From Sperchopsis tessellata (Eukaryota; Arthropoda; Insecta; Coleoptera; Hydrophilidae), in the NCBI GenBank assembly GCA_033557685.1, contig JAWQRN010000637.1, positions 1 through 27,583 of the forward strand: a stretch of DNA of 27,583 nt. The letters are read 5' to 3'. The notes beneath the pieces were generated by a model. That model saw nothing but the letters and a program-made list of their open reading frames with translations, searched no databases and was not told where the DNA came from. The position numbers were made by a program, and so were the translations under genes. Each line of letters starts with the position of its first letter. Within the stretch, counting starts at the first letter, position 1. Below are positions 9,842 to 21,598 of the stretch, piece after piece.

Positions 9842-10760
9842 GACATACTGACAAAGGTGTTCGACTTCATCTCTCTGGGTGTGCTTCTTCGAAACTTCTA
9901 CTAATATGGATTTCTCGGCACGTTAACAGCTGGTTTAACTGTTTTATATCAGTGTGGGGACAGTCAATCTCAGTGAAATTCTGCAGAGTTTGATATTGGG
10001 ACCTACTTTATTTAGTGCCTTTATAAACAATATTATCTGCATGGATTTGAGAGTTTATACTACGTTAGTTGACGAGAAAACGTTAAAGTAAAACCAATAT
10101 TATGATCTGCAAATATTGATCTACTGTTTTGCGGGTTACGGTTTACCGAAAATTCTTGGCCAAGGCTCCCAGCATCAAGTTCTTAGGTCTTACTGTCGAT
10201 AGTGTTCTGTTATAAACTAATGATATAATAGAACTTTCATCAAAACTTTGATCGGCTTGCTATTCCATACGCATGGTACACCGAAATTTGATGATCGGGT
10301 GACCAGGATGTTTTATTTTACGTTATTTGAGCCGCATTTAAGATACTATGTTGCTTTCTGGATTTTGCGTATTCAGAAAACCTAAAATTTTTATTCAGAA
10401 TATAGAAAGAGCTATTTGTTTCTTGAGTTGTGCAAAAAGAAGAAGTTATTGTCGCCCTCTTCTCAATAATTACAAAATATTGACAGATACCGAATTATCC
10501 TATTAGAAAATACAGTTATGATATATGAAAACAAAAATAAGCTGGGTGTAATAATTGAGATTCAAAAATACATACACATAGTAAAATAGATCCCGCTTCT
10601 TTGTAGATTAAAATTTTCTCTCGTAAAATATTATCTCTTTTATATAGACAAATTAAACTTTGATATTCTGCCAGCTACCATTCGTAATATTTCGACTTTA
10701 TGGATATTCCGTGCAAAGTTGAAAAGCATTTTCCTAAATAAAGTTTTTATTAATTAGACG
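9842..10760 (+). pseudogene. Jockey/BS-like non-LTR retrotransposon RT, C-terminal half (broken)
   Basis: Successive frames give DILTKVFDFISLGVLLRNFY (9842-9901), matching DLSKAFD-V-H--LL-KL; then LGPTLFSAFINNI (about 9997-10035), matching the RT core G--LGPLLF--YINDI; VYTTLVDE (about 10051-10074) at the YADD box, where the catalytic pair is degraded; a KFLGL-like segment (about 10170-10195); FDRLAIPYAWYT (about 10246-10281); LFEPHLRYYVAFW, readable with a frame change at 10322-10365; IQNIERAICFLSCAKRRSYCRPL (split by frame changes, about 10390-10460); and FRAKLKSIFLNKVF (about 10710-10751), the usual C-terminus before the stop. These are landmarks of the Jockey/BS group. The endonuclease and N-terminal RT are absent, a normal 5' truncation. 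Many stops; old copy. Confidence 0.75.
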
Positions 10761-11820
10761 ATCTCCTCGAGTATACTTTTTCACTTATTAAGTATGTAAA
10801 ATTGGGTGCATATGAATATATATTAATATTAAGTTAGTGGACATTTATTGATTTTTCTGTAGTATCAAAAGATGTGTATATAATGGTTTATTTATTAATT
10901 GATTTATTTATTTACATTTAGAAGGGACATTTTTATTTTAAATTATATTATAATCAAGTTCTAAAAGTTTAAATTCTCAATAAGATGAATTGCTCTATGA
11001 ATATATCTATTGAGTTAATTTTTATATGTTTGGCTTTGAGGATAGCATACGAATAAGTGGTTGTTTATGGAAAAATGATAGATAGTTATGGGAGGTTAAC
11101 TTAAAATTTTGCTTTATCAAAATACTGTGGATACTTTCTGTGAGGAACTTCTACCAGACCGAACATATATTACATCTTCTTGATCACTTAAATCATCAAT
11201 TCAGCTAAATTCAGAAAAACTTCCATATTCAGGTGGCGAAACAGATAAAACTAATAATATTTTGGTCTGGAGGAGACTTAAGAAAAACATAACCACACCG
11301 ATCATGATTTGCAAAATGTTTTTCTTCGTCTTAAGTTATATAATGAGTTACGTAAAACATTCAATATAAAATTATGTGTTCAGAAAAGACAGATGACCCG
11401 ACCAAAACATGATAAATATTATACTCTTGTATAAAACAAAAATAAAATTATACAAGAAAAACAAGAAATCTCGATAGTGTTCGCACAAATCTAAAAGGCT
11501 GGATACTTAAAACTACACTATGTAGCTTAAAGAAAAAAGAGCCTTAAAGGCTTTTTGTACAAGTTTTTATTGACCTAAGATAAGTATATACAACTTATAT
11601 GCAAAGGTGAAATAACTTCTTTGTCAAAACCAAACAGAGATAAGAAAGATAAATAATAGCTCCTAACGACTATAATTCAACGCGGTATCCGTATTCTAGA
11701 CAGGATAATATGAATGTAGGGTTTCTTCTATCCGCTCGTATGTCGTAAATATAGCCAATTTTTATTTAAAATAAATTTAATATAGGTGATTTGGTATTTA
11801 GAAACGATCTATTGAGCACG
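10761..11820. other. AT-rich DNA, nothing recognised
   Basis: The first 150 bases may be the 3' untranslated part of the preceding element, ending in A/T-rich low-complexity sequence (about 10880-10920). The rest is AT-rich with no element or gene similarity. AGCCTT-A-AAGGCT at 11540-11552 is a short palindrome followed by T's and has no known meaning in a eukaryote. Confidence 0.45.
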
Positions 11821-12200
11821 TGTTATGGCTCGGTTCTATACTATATGCGGAGACCGTTGGAACGAGGACACTAATTTGTCAAGGAGAGCGTTTATCAGCT
11901 TAAGATTTACTAGCATGAACACCTTTTATTGTTTGGTGAAGGTGCGGTACAAATAACAGCCTGTATTCAACAGATAGCCATTCAGATATGTTAAATTACA
12001 TTGTCAATGAAGATATTTAATGCCTTGTAATGTCTTCATAAATTGCCAGTCCTGAAACGGCTGCTTGCGATAACAACAGAAATCTACACAGTTCGCGGAT
12101 ACATTCTATAAGAGAGCCTAGAGACTCGATCTAGAAACCATGACTGTGATTAGGAAAAGGAATTTGGTTGGTATAAGATGCACAAAGCCACCATTAAAAT
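11821..12200. other. GC-elevated segment with a hairpin, identity unknown
   Basis: The sequence from about 11821 to 12200 is visibly less AT-rich than its flanks, and CG words occur (CGGAGACCG, GTTCGCGG). I recognise neither protein nor element. At 12008-12038, TGAAGATATT can pair with AATGTCTTCA across a loop of about 11 bases (10 pairs including one G-U). It does not align with the four-copy dispersed element. It could be conserved noncoding DNA or an unclassified old insertion. Confidence 0.3.
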
Positions 12201-12428
12201 TGACGACATGTTAAGAAAGACATAAGAATGTTGTCTGTGAAAACATAACTAAACTAGTAAGGCTATGTAAAATACAAATATCGCACAAATGTGAAGTGTG
12301 CTATTTTTATAAGTTCGACTACAAAAGTATAGTCAAGCCTTAATTTGTTTACTGTGGTAACTTTTTTTTCACTTATGTGCAACCATATTATCTTCAATGG
12401 CCTTGCCTTAAACTACAGGAAATTAATA

Positions 12429-12500
12429 CATTTTTCCCAACCGATGTATCGCGACACTTTAGTGAGTCGCTAACATGATTCAAATGAGTCGCGAAAAAAA
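12429..12500 (+). mobile_element. Terminal end of a hAT DNA transposon (fragment)
   Basis: CATTTTTCCCAACC at 12429-12442 resembles the common hAT terminus CAGTG-TTCCCAACC. It is followed by three spaced GTCGC/ATCGC words (CGCGACAC, GAGTCGC, GAGTCGCG), the GTCGCG-rich subterminal pattern typical of hAT ends. The matching opposite end, which would read about GGTTGGGAA-CACTG, was not found downstream, so the element is truncated or was split by later insertions. Confidence 0.6.
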
Positions 12501-13366
12501 AATCGCTTAAAAAGAAATTATGTAAATGAAAAGAAAATGTAATAGTACTTCAGTTATGCAACTCGACAATGCACGTTGCTGCATCTACTTCTATAAAAAT
12601 TGAAACATAGTAGGGACCATCAATTAATGAACATAATGGTAATGGTCGACCTTGTTGTAGGGAGCAAATTAATTGTTTTCAAGCGTTGCTTAAATAATAT
12701 CCGTTGAAGCATAAAACATCATCTAATAATGCTAGTTTTCACGGATTTATTAAGTAGCATATTTTATCAAATTAAAATATACGTAACTTTGAATTCAGAA
12801 ATATTAAATTTCAACTATGACAAAAAGTTATGGAAAATTGTATACTAAGAAACTGAAGAGCAGAACAATAAAATATAGATAAAAGTAAATCCCCGATAAA
12901 TAACGACTTGTGTATGACCATGACAGTTGGTTTTTTCCTTTCTCGACCTTTCCCCATTATATGTGTTATTCGTTAAAGCTGTTTTGTTTTATCAACCATA
13001 AAAATGATTTTGAAATTAATTTAAAAATAATAAGTTTTTTATTAAAAGTTTTATCATGGCAACATCTTAGAAACCATATATATATATGAACTTTTTTTTC
13101 ACACTTAATACAAAATGGAAAATGACCTTCTTGAACTCCCAGTGATAACACATTTTTGAATACTTATAGAAACTTGAGAGATACTAACAGTCTTAAAGAA
13201 AAATGCGTAGCACTAGAGCAAACGAGAATTATTATCTTGATATTTTGATTTAAACATTTATTATAAAACAACCGTTTTAAGATGTTTGATCGTATACATA
13301 AATTATTTTATAAAATGCTGAAACTAGTTTAGAACATGAATATAGGCCTTATAAACTATTTCGGTT
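12501..13366. other. AT-rich DNA, nothing recognised
   Basis: AT-rich sequence, possibly the interior of the truncated hAT element, with no coding similarity. The minus frame at 12966-13151 is not protein-like. Confidence 0.45.
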
Positions 13367-13720
13367 CAAGAGCTTCCAGAAGATCAAAAGCAGAAAAGAT
13401 TAGAATTTTGCCAGCAGATTCTCAAAAGATTGGACAAAAACCCTAACTTGTCAAACACATCCTATGGAGAGATGAATTATTGTTTTACAGAGCAGGGATT
13501 TTTAACAGAAAAATATACGTTCGTAGGAAAACAAAAATCAACGAAATAGTACCGTTGCTCCAATTAAACGTCCGATAGAAAATCTATTAAAGTTTGGTGT
13601 GGTGTTTTCATAAATAAAATTGGACCTATATTTTTTGATTATAACTTAACACGGGAAACATATCTAAATATGCTTCCTATCAGTGGAAGAACGTTTAACA
13701 CTGTCAACATTAAGCATAAA
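13367..13720 (+). pseudogene. Tc1/mariner-type (DDE_3) transposase fragment
   Basis: Frame one reads QELPEDQKQKRLEFCQQILK (13367-13426) followed by RLDKNPNLSN, the Q-L---D---R-EFC-W-L segment before the catalytic core. A frameshift near 13450 continues as VKHILWRDELLFYRAGIFNR (13450-13509), with ILW-DE holding the first catalytic aspartate. A stop and another shift lead to KVWCGVFINKIGPIFFDYNL (13589-13648), then TRETYLNML, the VWCG---N-IIGP-FF---L---YL--L block. The frame runs on to about 13720, but the second and third catalytic acidic residues (D-AP-H region) are missing. This lineage is widespread in insect genomes with an N-terminal helix-turn-helix, absent here. Inverted termini were not seen. 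Dead copy with at least two frameshifts. Confidence 0.8.
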
Positions 13721-14039
13721 TATTTCATTAAAATTAATTTCTATGTATCCTTGTTTATGTAATTTTTTATTGTATTAATATTATTCATAAATACGAATTT
13801 TATTATTGCGATAAAATAATGGTTAGCAGTTAGCATCAAGCACTTACATATCTCATTAATATTCTGATTATTTAAAGATAAATTCTGTTTATATCAATTT
13901 TTATTTTGTGAACTTATTTTGTTCTTATTGTTATTATTGTGAAAAAATATAATTATTATAAATAAAAAAGATTTAATTAATTTCTGTAGGTATTGATGAA
14001 AAAGATAAATAATTGTAAAAGCTGTAGGAAGAAACTTTA
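13721..14039. other. AT-rich DNA, nothing recognised
   Basis: Highly AT-rich spacer between the DDE_3 fragment and the next non-LTR element; A/T homopolymer-like runs dominate 13910-13980. No feature seen. Confidence 0.45.
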
Positions 14040-15690
14040 GAAAATTTAACACAGCCAGAAACACCGAAGTGATTAATGAGAATAACAGTATTTTAGTCTT
14101 GCGCAAAATACTAGCTATAGATAAACCCAATACATGCAAACTCGAAAACAAATTTGGGCAAACAACTTCCAACAAATATGAAATTTTAAATATTGTAAAA
14201 GACTTTTACAACAAACCATATCAACAAGAAAGTGGTGACGAAGACGAGGTCATTCCTAAAATCTAAAATCAGGCATCAGAACACCTATCTGATCATTTAT
14301 AGCGAAATAGTAAAATCGGTGTGCAAGATAAAAAAAAATAAGGCACCCAATGAAGATAAAATCGTTATCAAGGAGTACAAGAAAGCAGAGACACGATCAT
14401 GAAAGTAATATTCATATTTTGTAGTGCTTGTTTAATCAAGGCATAAATCCCTTTAAACAGAGCAACGCCAAAATAGTGATCATGACTAAGAAAGGTATCT
14501 TCGAAAAGCTTAGTAACTATAGACCAAGCTTCTTGTCGCAGTTATATAGGTTATTGATAAAAATTATTAACGATTAACTCCCAAACTTTACTTTTATGAA
14601 GCAAAAAGAAAACAGGCTTTCGAGCAGGCTATGGAACAAATGTTCACTTACAAATAATGAAATCACTCATCCAAATGTCAATAGTATATCAAATCTCTAA
14701 TTTCTAATCTTCGTGGGCAACGAAAAAGATTTTGATTCTACAAGCCAACAGATAATGCTTAGATAACTGGCATAATGACGATCGATCACAGGCACCAAAC
14801 TCTTAATAAAAACATCTATAAAACGGCCACTTATCTTGTGCGGCTCCATAGAGACACCAAAATATTTCCTTTGGAACAAGGTGAGGTCAGGGTGATACGC
14901 TGTTAGAAAAATTAATCACTAGACCTCTCGAATATGCATGTAATAAAATATACTATCAAGAGATTGATCTACATATCGATGAAGAAAAATTATACCATTT
15001 AAGATTTGATGTTGAACAAATTAAACACCTGTTCAAAGTTGGCTACACTCAAAATTAATTTTACTAAGATCAAGCTTATGACAAATCTCGAAATAAGTGA
15101 TAACACATACTTATAGGGTACTTCCATCCGTCACGTTAAATCATATTAATTCATAGACCATAAAATTAGAACAGAAAGAGACAATTTAACTTGAGAGCTT
15201 CCTCAAATAATAGCTTCATAATCAGCAGCTTTCAGCAAGTTAGGAGATATTCTCATTTCAGACATTCCCATCAGTCGTAAGAGAAAAATATTTAACTGAT
15301 GTGTGTTGCCTGTAAATACCAATGGAGCCGAAACACTAATGCTAACGAAGAAGTCGAAAACTAAACTATGTGTAGTCCAAAAACCTATTAAATGATCAAT
15401 GCTGAGCGTCTCCCTCAGAGATAACAACAGGTAAAATCGATATTATTTATAAGATAACAACGCTAAGTAGGAACTGGATTGGACTTCTTGCATGAAGGAT
15501 AGATGAAAGATTTACAAAGAAATTACGGGAGTGGAGACTTCGACAGGAGGCAAGCTAGGACGTCCTCCAACAAAATGAACCGAAGATGTAAAACCAATCC
15601 CAGGAAACAGAATGTGAGAGGTACAGGACCGACACAAGTGGCTCACCCTGCCAGAGGCTTATGTCCAGCCCTGAACCCGAAGAGCAATTT
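14040..15690 (+). pseudogene. Non-LTR retrotransposon RT polyprotein remnant (WTDD-type tail)
   Basis: Blocks of one polyprotein lie in order over 1.65 kb. SNKYEILNIVKDFYNKPY (about 14168-14221) precedes RT. A KNKAP-ED segment (14333-14362) is the KNNKAPGEDGI motif. NAKIVIMTKKG (about 14467-14500) and NYRP (14515-14527) match NAKVI-L-KKGD--NYRPISLLS. AGYGTN and HLQIMKSLIQ (about 14624-14670) follow. VRLHRDTKIFPLEQG-like sequence (about 14838-14883) corresponds to the segment just before the GVRQGD box, which is damaged. HLRFDVEQI (about 14996-15022) stands for HLRFADDI, so the catalytic pair is lost. RKRKIFN-CVLPV and GAETLMLTKKS (about 15270-15356), SMLSVSLRD (about 15398-15424), then DERFTKKLREW, LGRPPTK and RHKWLTLPEAYVQP (about 15500-15680) are the conserved C-terminus. 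The element ends near an A/T run at 15690. Many stops and shifts. Confidence 0.88.
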
Positions 15691-18367
15691 GATAATAATG
15701 TTGGTATTATTTTTAACAAAATGTTTTTTTATTATTTTAGTTTTACCATTATAAATCACCAGCTATAATTTCTTTCCTACAATATCATGCCGCTAAAATA
15801 TTTGTGTTAAAAATGTGTTGCCATGTTGGGAATTACTTATCTACAAGTTTTTGAACACAGCGTTCCTTCTAGTAATAAAAAAAACTATTAAAAATATGCC
15901 TAAAATTTTTGCATAAGGAGATTTCGATATTTTGAAAAATTTGACACAAGAGTTTCTCATTTCACTACATTACTAAATTACTACAGTACATATCTTCATT
16001 TGCTAGTATTAGCTAAATTTTATTGTAATATTTTCACCGGTATTTTCATCACGCACTTAATACCATTTTCGTTTTGTGTGGTATAATCGAGATAAACGTT
16101 TTTCCATCCATGAAATGTATTCTTCATCAAAACAATCAATTCTGTATCTATTACAGCAATATTATACATACGTAACCATAAATTATTTGGAATTCATCTT
16201 CACGGTAAAATACTTGATTACAGGTTCATGTAGAAGAACATCCTGATTCTATCAATATTGGCAAAGACGACGTATAAAATATGTAATTTATCTAATTGTT
16301 TTAGATATAAGTCTTAGTTGTCACTTTTCAAGATGAAGAATTAAGCAATTTTATACATGCTATTATGTAAATAAGAAGCAGTCAAAAATATTTTGGCTTA
16401 GCATTTTGATGTTGAGTAAACATTTGTTAATATTTATTTAGTCCAGATAGTAATAAATAATGAGCACGAATTATACATACAAAATATTTCTCTACATATA
16501 AAAACGGGTTCTAAAACTTAACAAAATTGTTAATATACTGAGATACAATAAGAGTCTAATTCCAATACAGCAAATTATAATAAACGTATTATTAGGTAGA
16601 CATGTTATGAACCAATTTGGACTTCTAGGCATACTGGCAAAACCATTTGCATGAAAATATCTGGGTTTACGATCACATACATAACTTTTATCTAGCTAAA
16701 TATAATATAAATTTAATTTTTTCACCAGCAAGCGAATTCGAAAGATTTATATGTATATGGTATAGTTTCCATTCAATTAATTATTTCCTTTTGATCAAAA
16801 CCACTGATATTTTGCTATGCCTTGTCAGCATGTTGAGGTCATTGACATTACGTCAGTTCTCTCTTAACTGCTCCATTTTTAACAGTTCTACGAAAATTAC
16901 GTATTTTAATATATATTACTTCATGTTGATTCTTTAAGGAGCTACCTACACAACTTGCCACCCACGCATATTTTCTATCAGTGTTTGTCACATCATTTGA
17001 TTCTAATGCTGTGTTTTACAACTGGAAATGACAATTAAGAAACCTAGTGGCTATTATCTTTGTCATAACAGCTCAATCAAGCTTATAAGCTTTATGCACA
17101 TTTTCTGCCTCCTCTTTATAGTAGACAAATAAAAGAGAAATAAACAAGATATTAGTGGAGATAAAAACTAGCTTATCGTATGATAATCTTTATGTTATTA
17201 CTGTTATTAGGCAATATGTTTGAGTTGTAAAATTAATATTGATTATAATCCTAGAATCGTGGACAAGATTTAATGATATGAGGTTTTAATGAGCGCATGG
17301 GGAAATTTGTAGGGTTTCAGAATGGCTTATCATTCTTACAAGTTTTAAAAGTATTTTTCTATGTTTTATTGAACTTAACATTTAACTATTCATTAAAATG
17401 AACTATAAAACTGTAGACGCTCAAAATTACTTCACAGTAATTTGTGTGACACTTAACATTGGAAAAGGTTAATATTTAGGAAGATTGTTCGTATATCGTC
17501 TAAACATAAAGAAATAATTTAGCAACAAAATATCTTAAATTGTTCTATCTATATATGTGTCGCCTAAAACCACCGAATAACGTGGGCTTCAACTTCACTT
17601 CCAGAACAATCATGACCTTGATAACGTTGTATAGGTAATATCGTTTTAGTTGCTATTTCAGTAACTAATTTTAACTAAGAAATACGAAAGCGTATTATAA
17701 ATAATAAATATCATAAATCGTATGGAATAACCGCTCCTTTTTCCTGGCAAATTAATCGTAAGTCTGGTTTCTGGTCTTTGTATATTTTAAATATTTTCAC
17801 TTATTCAAACATGTACCATCTAAAATGTAACAACAATTAAACGGAGGTAGTATAAAGAAATCGTAAAGCTCTATCTTCTGATTTAAATTAGGAACGCCTA
17901 AAATGTAAAATTTACCTATATATGAAACTGAGATACTTTTTGTTGATTATATGAGTGCGATTGTATTTGAACATCATAGCGTAATAAAGTTCCTTTAAAA
18001 TAGTGCAAGGGTCTTTACATCTTTCAGGAACATAATTGAGTTAATTAAATCTAAATCCCGGGTAACTCATGGAAGCTGTAATGAAGACATGATACAAAAT
18101 CTTTAGTTTCTGATATTGCAAGATGGGTAGATAAATGAATGAAACCATGTTATTGCCAAGTGATTCGTTTACCGGAAACAATTGTTGAGAGTTTTACGTA
18201 ACGATTTGGGTATACGAAACTTGTTATGGATTTCCAGATGAGAATTATTATGTAGTGCGTGAAATGGCTAAATGTGACTTTTTAATTCACGCATGTTTGA
18301 ATCTAAAAATAATTCGCGCAAATTATAATTCGGTTACATGGTGTTCGCTTCCAGGAAGAATCTAATG
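15691..18367. other. AT-rich DNA, nothing recognised
   Basis: About 2.7 kb without recognisable genes or elements. The longest plus frame (16647-16937, 96 codons) is rich in Phe, Ile, Leu and Tyr, as AT-rich noncoding DNA encodes, with no domain or conserved motif. TACCGGAAACAATTG at 18165-18179 recalls the GCCGGAAAC word of the dispersed element, but no neighbouring blocks align. Confidence 0.45.
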
Positions 18368-18725
18368 CAATGGTGCTCAACCCTTTGTCGGAGAGTAACG
18401 GTGTGCCCACCCCACCAACTCTTTTCTATGTACTGGCCACATTTTTTTGAACACAATGTAAAACAAAATACGTACTGTGGTACCACATACAGTTTTAATC
18501 TTGCAAATTTTGCATTTTTTATTAGTGTAGAGATTACTCCAGCTTAACAAGATTTACAGCTATCGGATAACAATATTACAAACAAAAGTACCCTGTAACT
18601 TAAATATGTGCCTGGTTCTCAAAGTAATTAGATAACTAGCAGGTGGTAGTGGAATGGTGTTTGGTAACTTTCCTCTAAAAGAAGAGTTACAGAAAATATC
18701 TGTAGTATATATACAACAAGTTAAT

Positions 18726-18745
18726 ACTTGTGCCTCTGCACAAGT
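18726..18745. other. Perfect 8-bp hairpin with 4-nt loop
   Basis: ACTTGTGC (18726-18733) and GCACAAGT (18738-18745) pair exactly around CTCT. It lies inside the hAT-like element. Confidence 0.6.
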
Positions 18746-18955
18746 TACCTGTGATCATCGCTTATGGGGCTTTAGGGATGATGATGGGTAATATCAATGA
18801 CGTTTTATAAACTATATGATGTACCATTAAATTATCCACACACATCAAATAGTTTCCTTACTTATGAAGACAACAGAATATTTTTACACATAATATATGG
18901 GAAAAGATAGTGACTGCATTATGTTACTTCAAAATGTCCATTGAAATGTACAGTT

Positions 18956-18962
<7 letters not shown>

Positions 18963-19018
<56 letters not shown>
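18963..19018. repeat. (AT)n microsatellite, about 28 units
   Basis: An uninterrupted AT dinucleotide run, followed by AC AC AC and a further short AT tract to about 19033. It sits close to the right end of the hAT-like element and is likely length-variable. Confidence 0.95.
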
Positions 19019-19029
<11 letters not shown>

Positions 19030-19065
19030 TATAGAGTTGCGAACCATAAAGTTTGGGAGCCACTG

Positions 19066-21590
19066 GTTTAGATAATTAAAATTACTAAAATATGGCTATT
19101 TTCAGCTTCTTTTCTTCAAGAAGTTTTTGTTGTTATAAAACTATCTACATATAACCAAACTTCAAAATTTCGCATTGTAAAATAACCGAGTTATTGAATA
19201 ATCGAAATAATCCATTAATCGATTTTTTACCAATCAGCTATTTGATTGTGTTATTTTAATATTTGATAAATTCAAATATCGAGCAAACCGTCAATATATT
19301 AAATACAGAAATTAACTACACTTCGCAAAATGATGGGAAAAAACAGAATTGCAGTGGACACGTGTTTCTGTCATTAAGACGTCATCAGCACGGCTATTGA
19401 TAGTAATTAGCTGTTTTCCACATACGAATATAAATTTCATTCCTTGTATATATGCTTTGAGATCGCGGGTGAGCATATTTTGAGAAGTATCGCACGCTTA
19501 CTTTGAAGCTGGTTTCAGTGGGCTACTTTCCACAACACACAATTTGATATCAAAGCACGAATGCTAACAATATGTTACTTTTCTTCCCTCAAGTGTATTT
19601 CTAGTAAATTAAATTAATTAAAATTTTGTGAATTTTTGATGAGGATTCTGAAGTTTAATCTTGCGAAATTCCGAAGTTGACTTTACGAATCCCTCGATAA
19701 TATAAAGGGATGCACACAGTATATGTTTCTATGGGCCGATAGTGCAATTAATTAATTTAACGTTTAATAAGGAACTTTTTAATTTTGTTATGCATAAAAA
19801 TTCAATTTTAAAATTTCATAATGGTTTCTTTTGTATAAGTTTTTATAGTATAACATTTAAAATACAGATATTTTTTCTTTAAACTTGATAATTTTTTTCT
19901 TGTAGCAATCCCAATTTTGAATAGAAAAATACTCACTAACAAATGCATACTTATAGCACCGACCTAGCTCCGCCAAACATATTTGTAAATAACTTTAAAA
20001 AGCACGTAAAAATTAACAAAATGTAGGAAGGAGAAGAAGAAAAATAAAAAAAGTTTACATACTTATTTGAATAGTTTGGTATATAACATTAGACAAATAC
20101 GTCATCGTGTTTAAAAAGTATACATTAAGATATTTTAGAAAACACTCATACAAACTTGAATGCACTTAAAGGCAACGGTATCATTTGTCAAAGCTATTGG
20201 ATACAACAAAGGTCAACATGCAAATCTAATGCATGACAACAAATTTACTTTTAGTGAGTTACTGTTCGTCATTTTGCCATCAACTCGACACATTGATAAT
20301 GTTGAAAGCACATCCTGATCTTCAATCAAATATTAAATTTCACTATCTACTGTTTATTTAACATTTAAATATGGTAAAGGTTAAAAAGGTATTTAATGTA
20401 ATCGTAAATTTATATAACCTCAAATATTTGCATATTACGATTCCAATAATAATTTGGAAAAGACGGTAGATGAATATTTCTTCAGTTTATTAAAATGTAT
20501 GTTGTGTTGAATGGTACCGATTGACCAAATGTCTATATTAATCATATCTCACGCTGTTCCTTGCAACTTTATCTTATCTCAATCTAAACATCAGTATCGA
20601 CTAAATTTAATAGCCTAAACCACATATACTATTTTTATGGCTTTCCATTTCCCATAGAACACATCCGTGAGAGATAAGTTGACTTTAGATTTATTGATAA
20701 AGTATCTATTCGATTATTGATATTGTTTAAATAATAATTAATTAGCATTTATTAAAAAATTACAGTTAATTGGAAGAAATGTTTATTAGATATTAATCAG
20801 AATATTGAACCAATAAAAAATATTAAGGTCTACATACACAAATTTCTACAGCTCTTACAATTAATATTTCTAAATTTTACCACTAATTTGTAGGTAAAGC
20901 TGATTGTAAGGAAGTTTATATCACTAGCTTTAGAATCTATTAATTAAGATTAATTCATGTATTTCGAAAAGCCACCCAAAACGCTAATTGTATTCACATT
21001 TGGATATATCGAAAGAAGATTATTCATTTAAGAAACACGATCTAACTTTCCGTCATAAAACTGACAAATTTTTAGTTAATCGATTAATTAATTTAGTTTT
21101 AACTGCTGTCCATGTGAGCCCGTTTCTTTAAGTTTTTTCTCAAAACAACCAGTGAAGAATTTACTAACACTCTTCAGTAACCCTCAAGAGAGTGGGCAAG
21201 TGTTTTGATTGATTTCGAAGAAATATCCAAAAACATTTTGGCGCCAGATCAGAAGCAAAAGAGTCTGATTACTGTTTGTCTGTAACCGCCATATACGTCG
21301 GCTTTGACACCGTGTAATTTCTGGCCAATTTTAGCGTAACGATTTGCTTGGAATTAATTAGTTCATTTTCTTTTTAGCTATAAAGATTTTCTCTTTTCTT
21401 AATGGAAGCTCTAAAAGTATAAAACACCTACGTAAATCGTAAAATTAAGATGCTTGAAATCATGAAAATTTACATAATCGTTAATTTTAATATTTTATGG
21501 GTGTATGTATTACCATAAATATGTTATACTTATTTGTTTTGTTCATAGTTTGTTGCTTCATTATAAAGATCAAGATCACCAACAATTTAA
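19066..21590. other. AT-rich DNA with two weak islands, nothing assigned
   Basis: About 2.5 kb without a gene. On the minus strand 19358-19390 reads CTGATGACGTC...GACAGAAACACGTG, the kind of hairpin-plus-GAAACG word seen near Penelope-like ends, but nothing else supports an element. 21110-21340 is somewhat GC-richer (GGCGCCAGATCAGAAG at 21240-21255) and unidentified. The remainder is AT-rich. Confidence 0.4.
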
Positions 21591-21598
21591 AATTAATA

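Larger units (their letters stand above)
18368..19065 (+). mobile_element. Non-autonomous hAT-like element (MITE-like)
   Basis: The left end CAATGGTGCTCAACCCTTTG (18368-18387) and the reverse complement of the right end, beginning CAGTGGCTCCCAAACTTTATG split as CAGTGGCTCC / CAAACTTTATG (19045-19065), agree at about 15 of 20 positions and match the CAGTGGT-CTCAACC hAT terminus type. The right end also has GTTGCGAACC just inside, recalling subterminal GTCGCGAACC words. The interior of about 700 bp has no transposase, so it is non-autonomous. An 8-bp target duplication is not preserved: flanks are ATCTAATG and GTTTAGAT, which are closer to each other as reverse complements. Contains an 8-bp perfect hairpin (18726-18745) and a long (AT)n run. 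Confidence 0.6.

Noticed and set aside
11540..11560. Terminator-like palindrome AGCCTT-A-AAGGCT followed by T's
   Set aside because: Intrinsic terminators of this form are bacterial; the window is clearly a eukaryotic repeat-rich region, and there is no gene to terminate.
16647..16937. Plus-strand open frame of 96 codons, the longest in the 15.7-18.4 kb gap
   Set aside because: Its Phe/Ile/Leu/Tyr-rich translation is typical of AT-rich noncoding DNA. No motif, no homologue recognised, no flanking gene structure.
18165..18179. TACCGGAAACAATTG as a fifth copy of the dispersed element
   Set aside because: None of the other ordered blocks could be found within 400 bases on either side.
18338..18547. 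69-codon open frame at the left end of the hAT-like element
   Set aside because: It reads through the terminal inverted repeat and has no transposase resemblance.
19358..19390. Minus-strand hairpin-like CTGATGACGTC...GAAACACGTG as a Penelope-like end
   Set aside because: A single short pattern without coding similarity or tandem structure nearby; could easily be chance.
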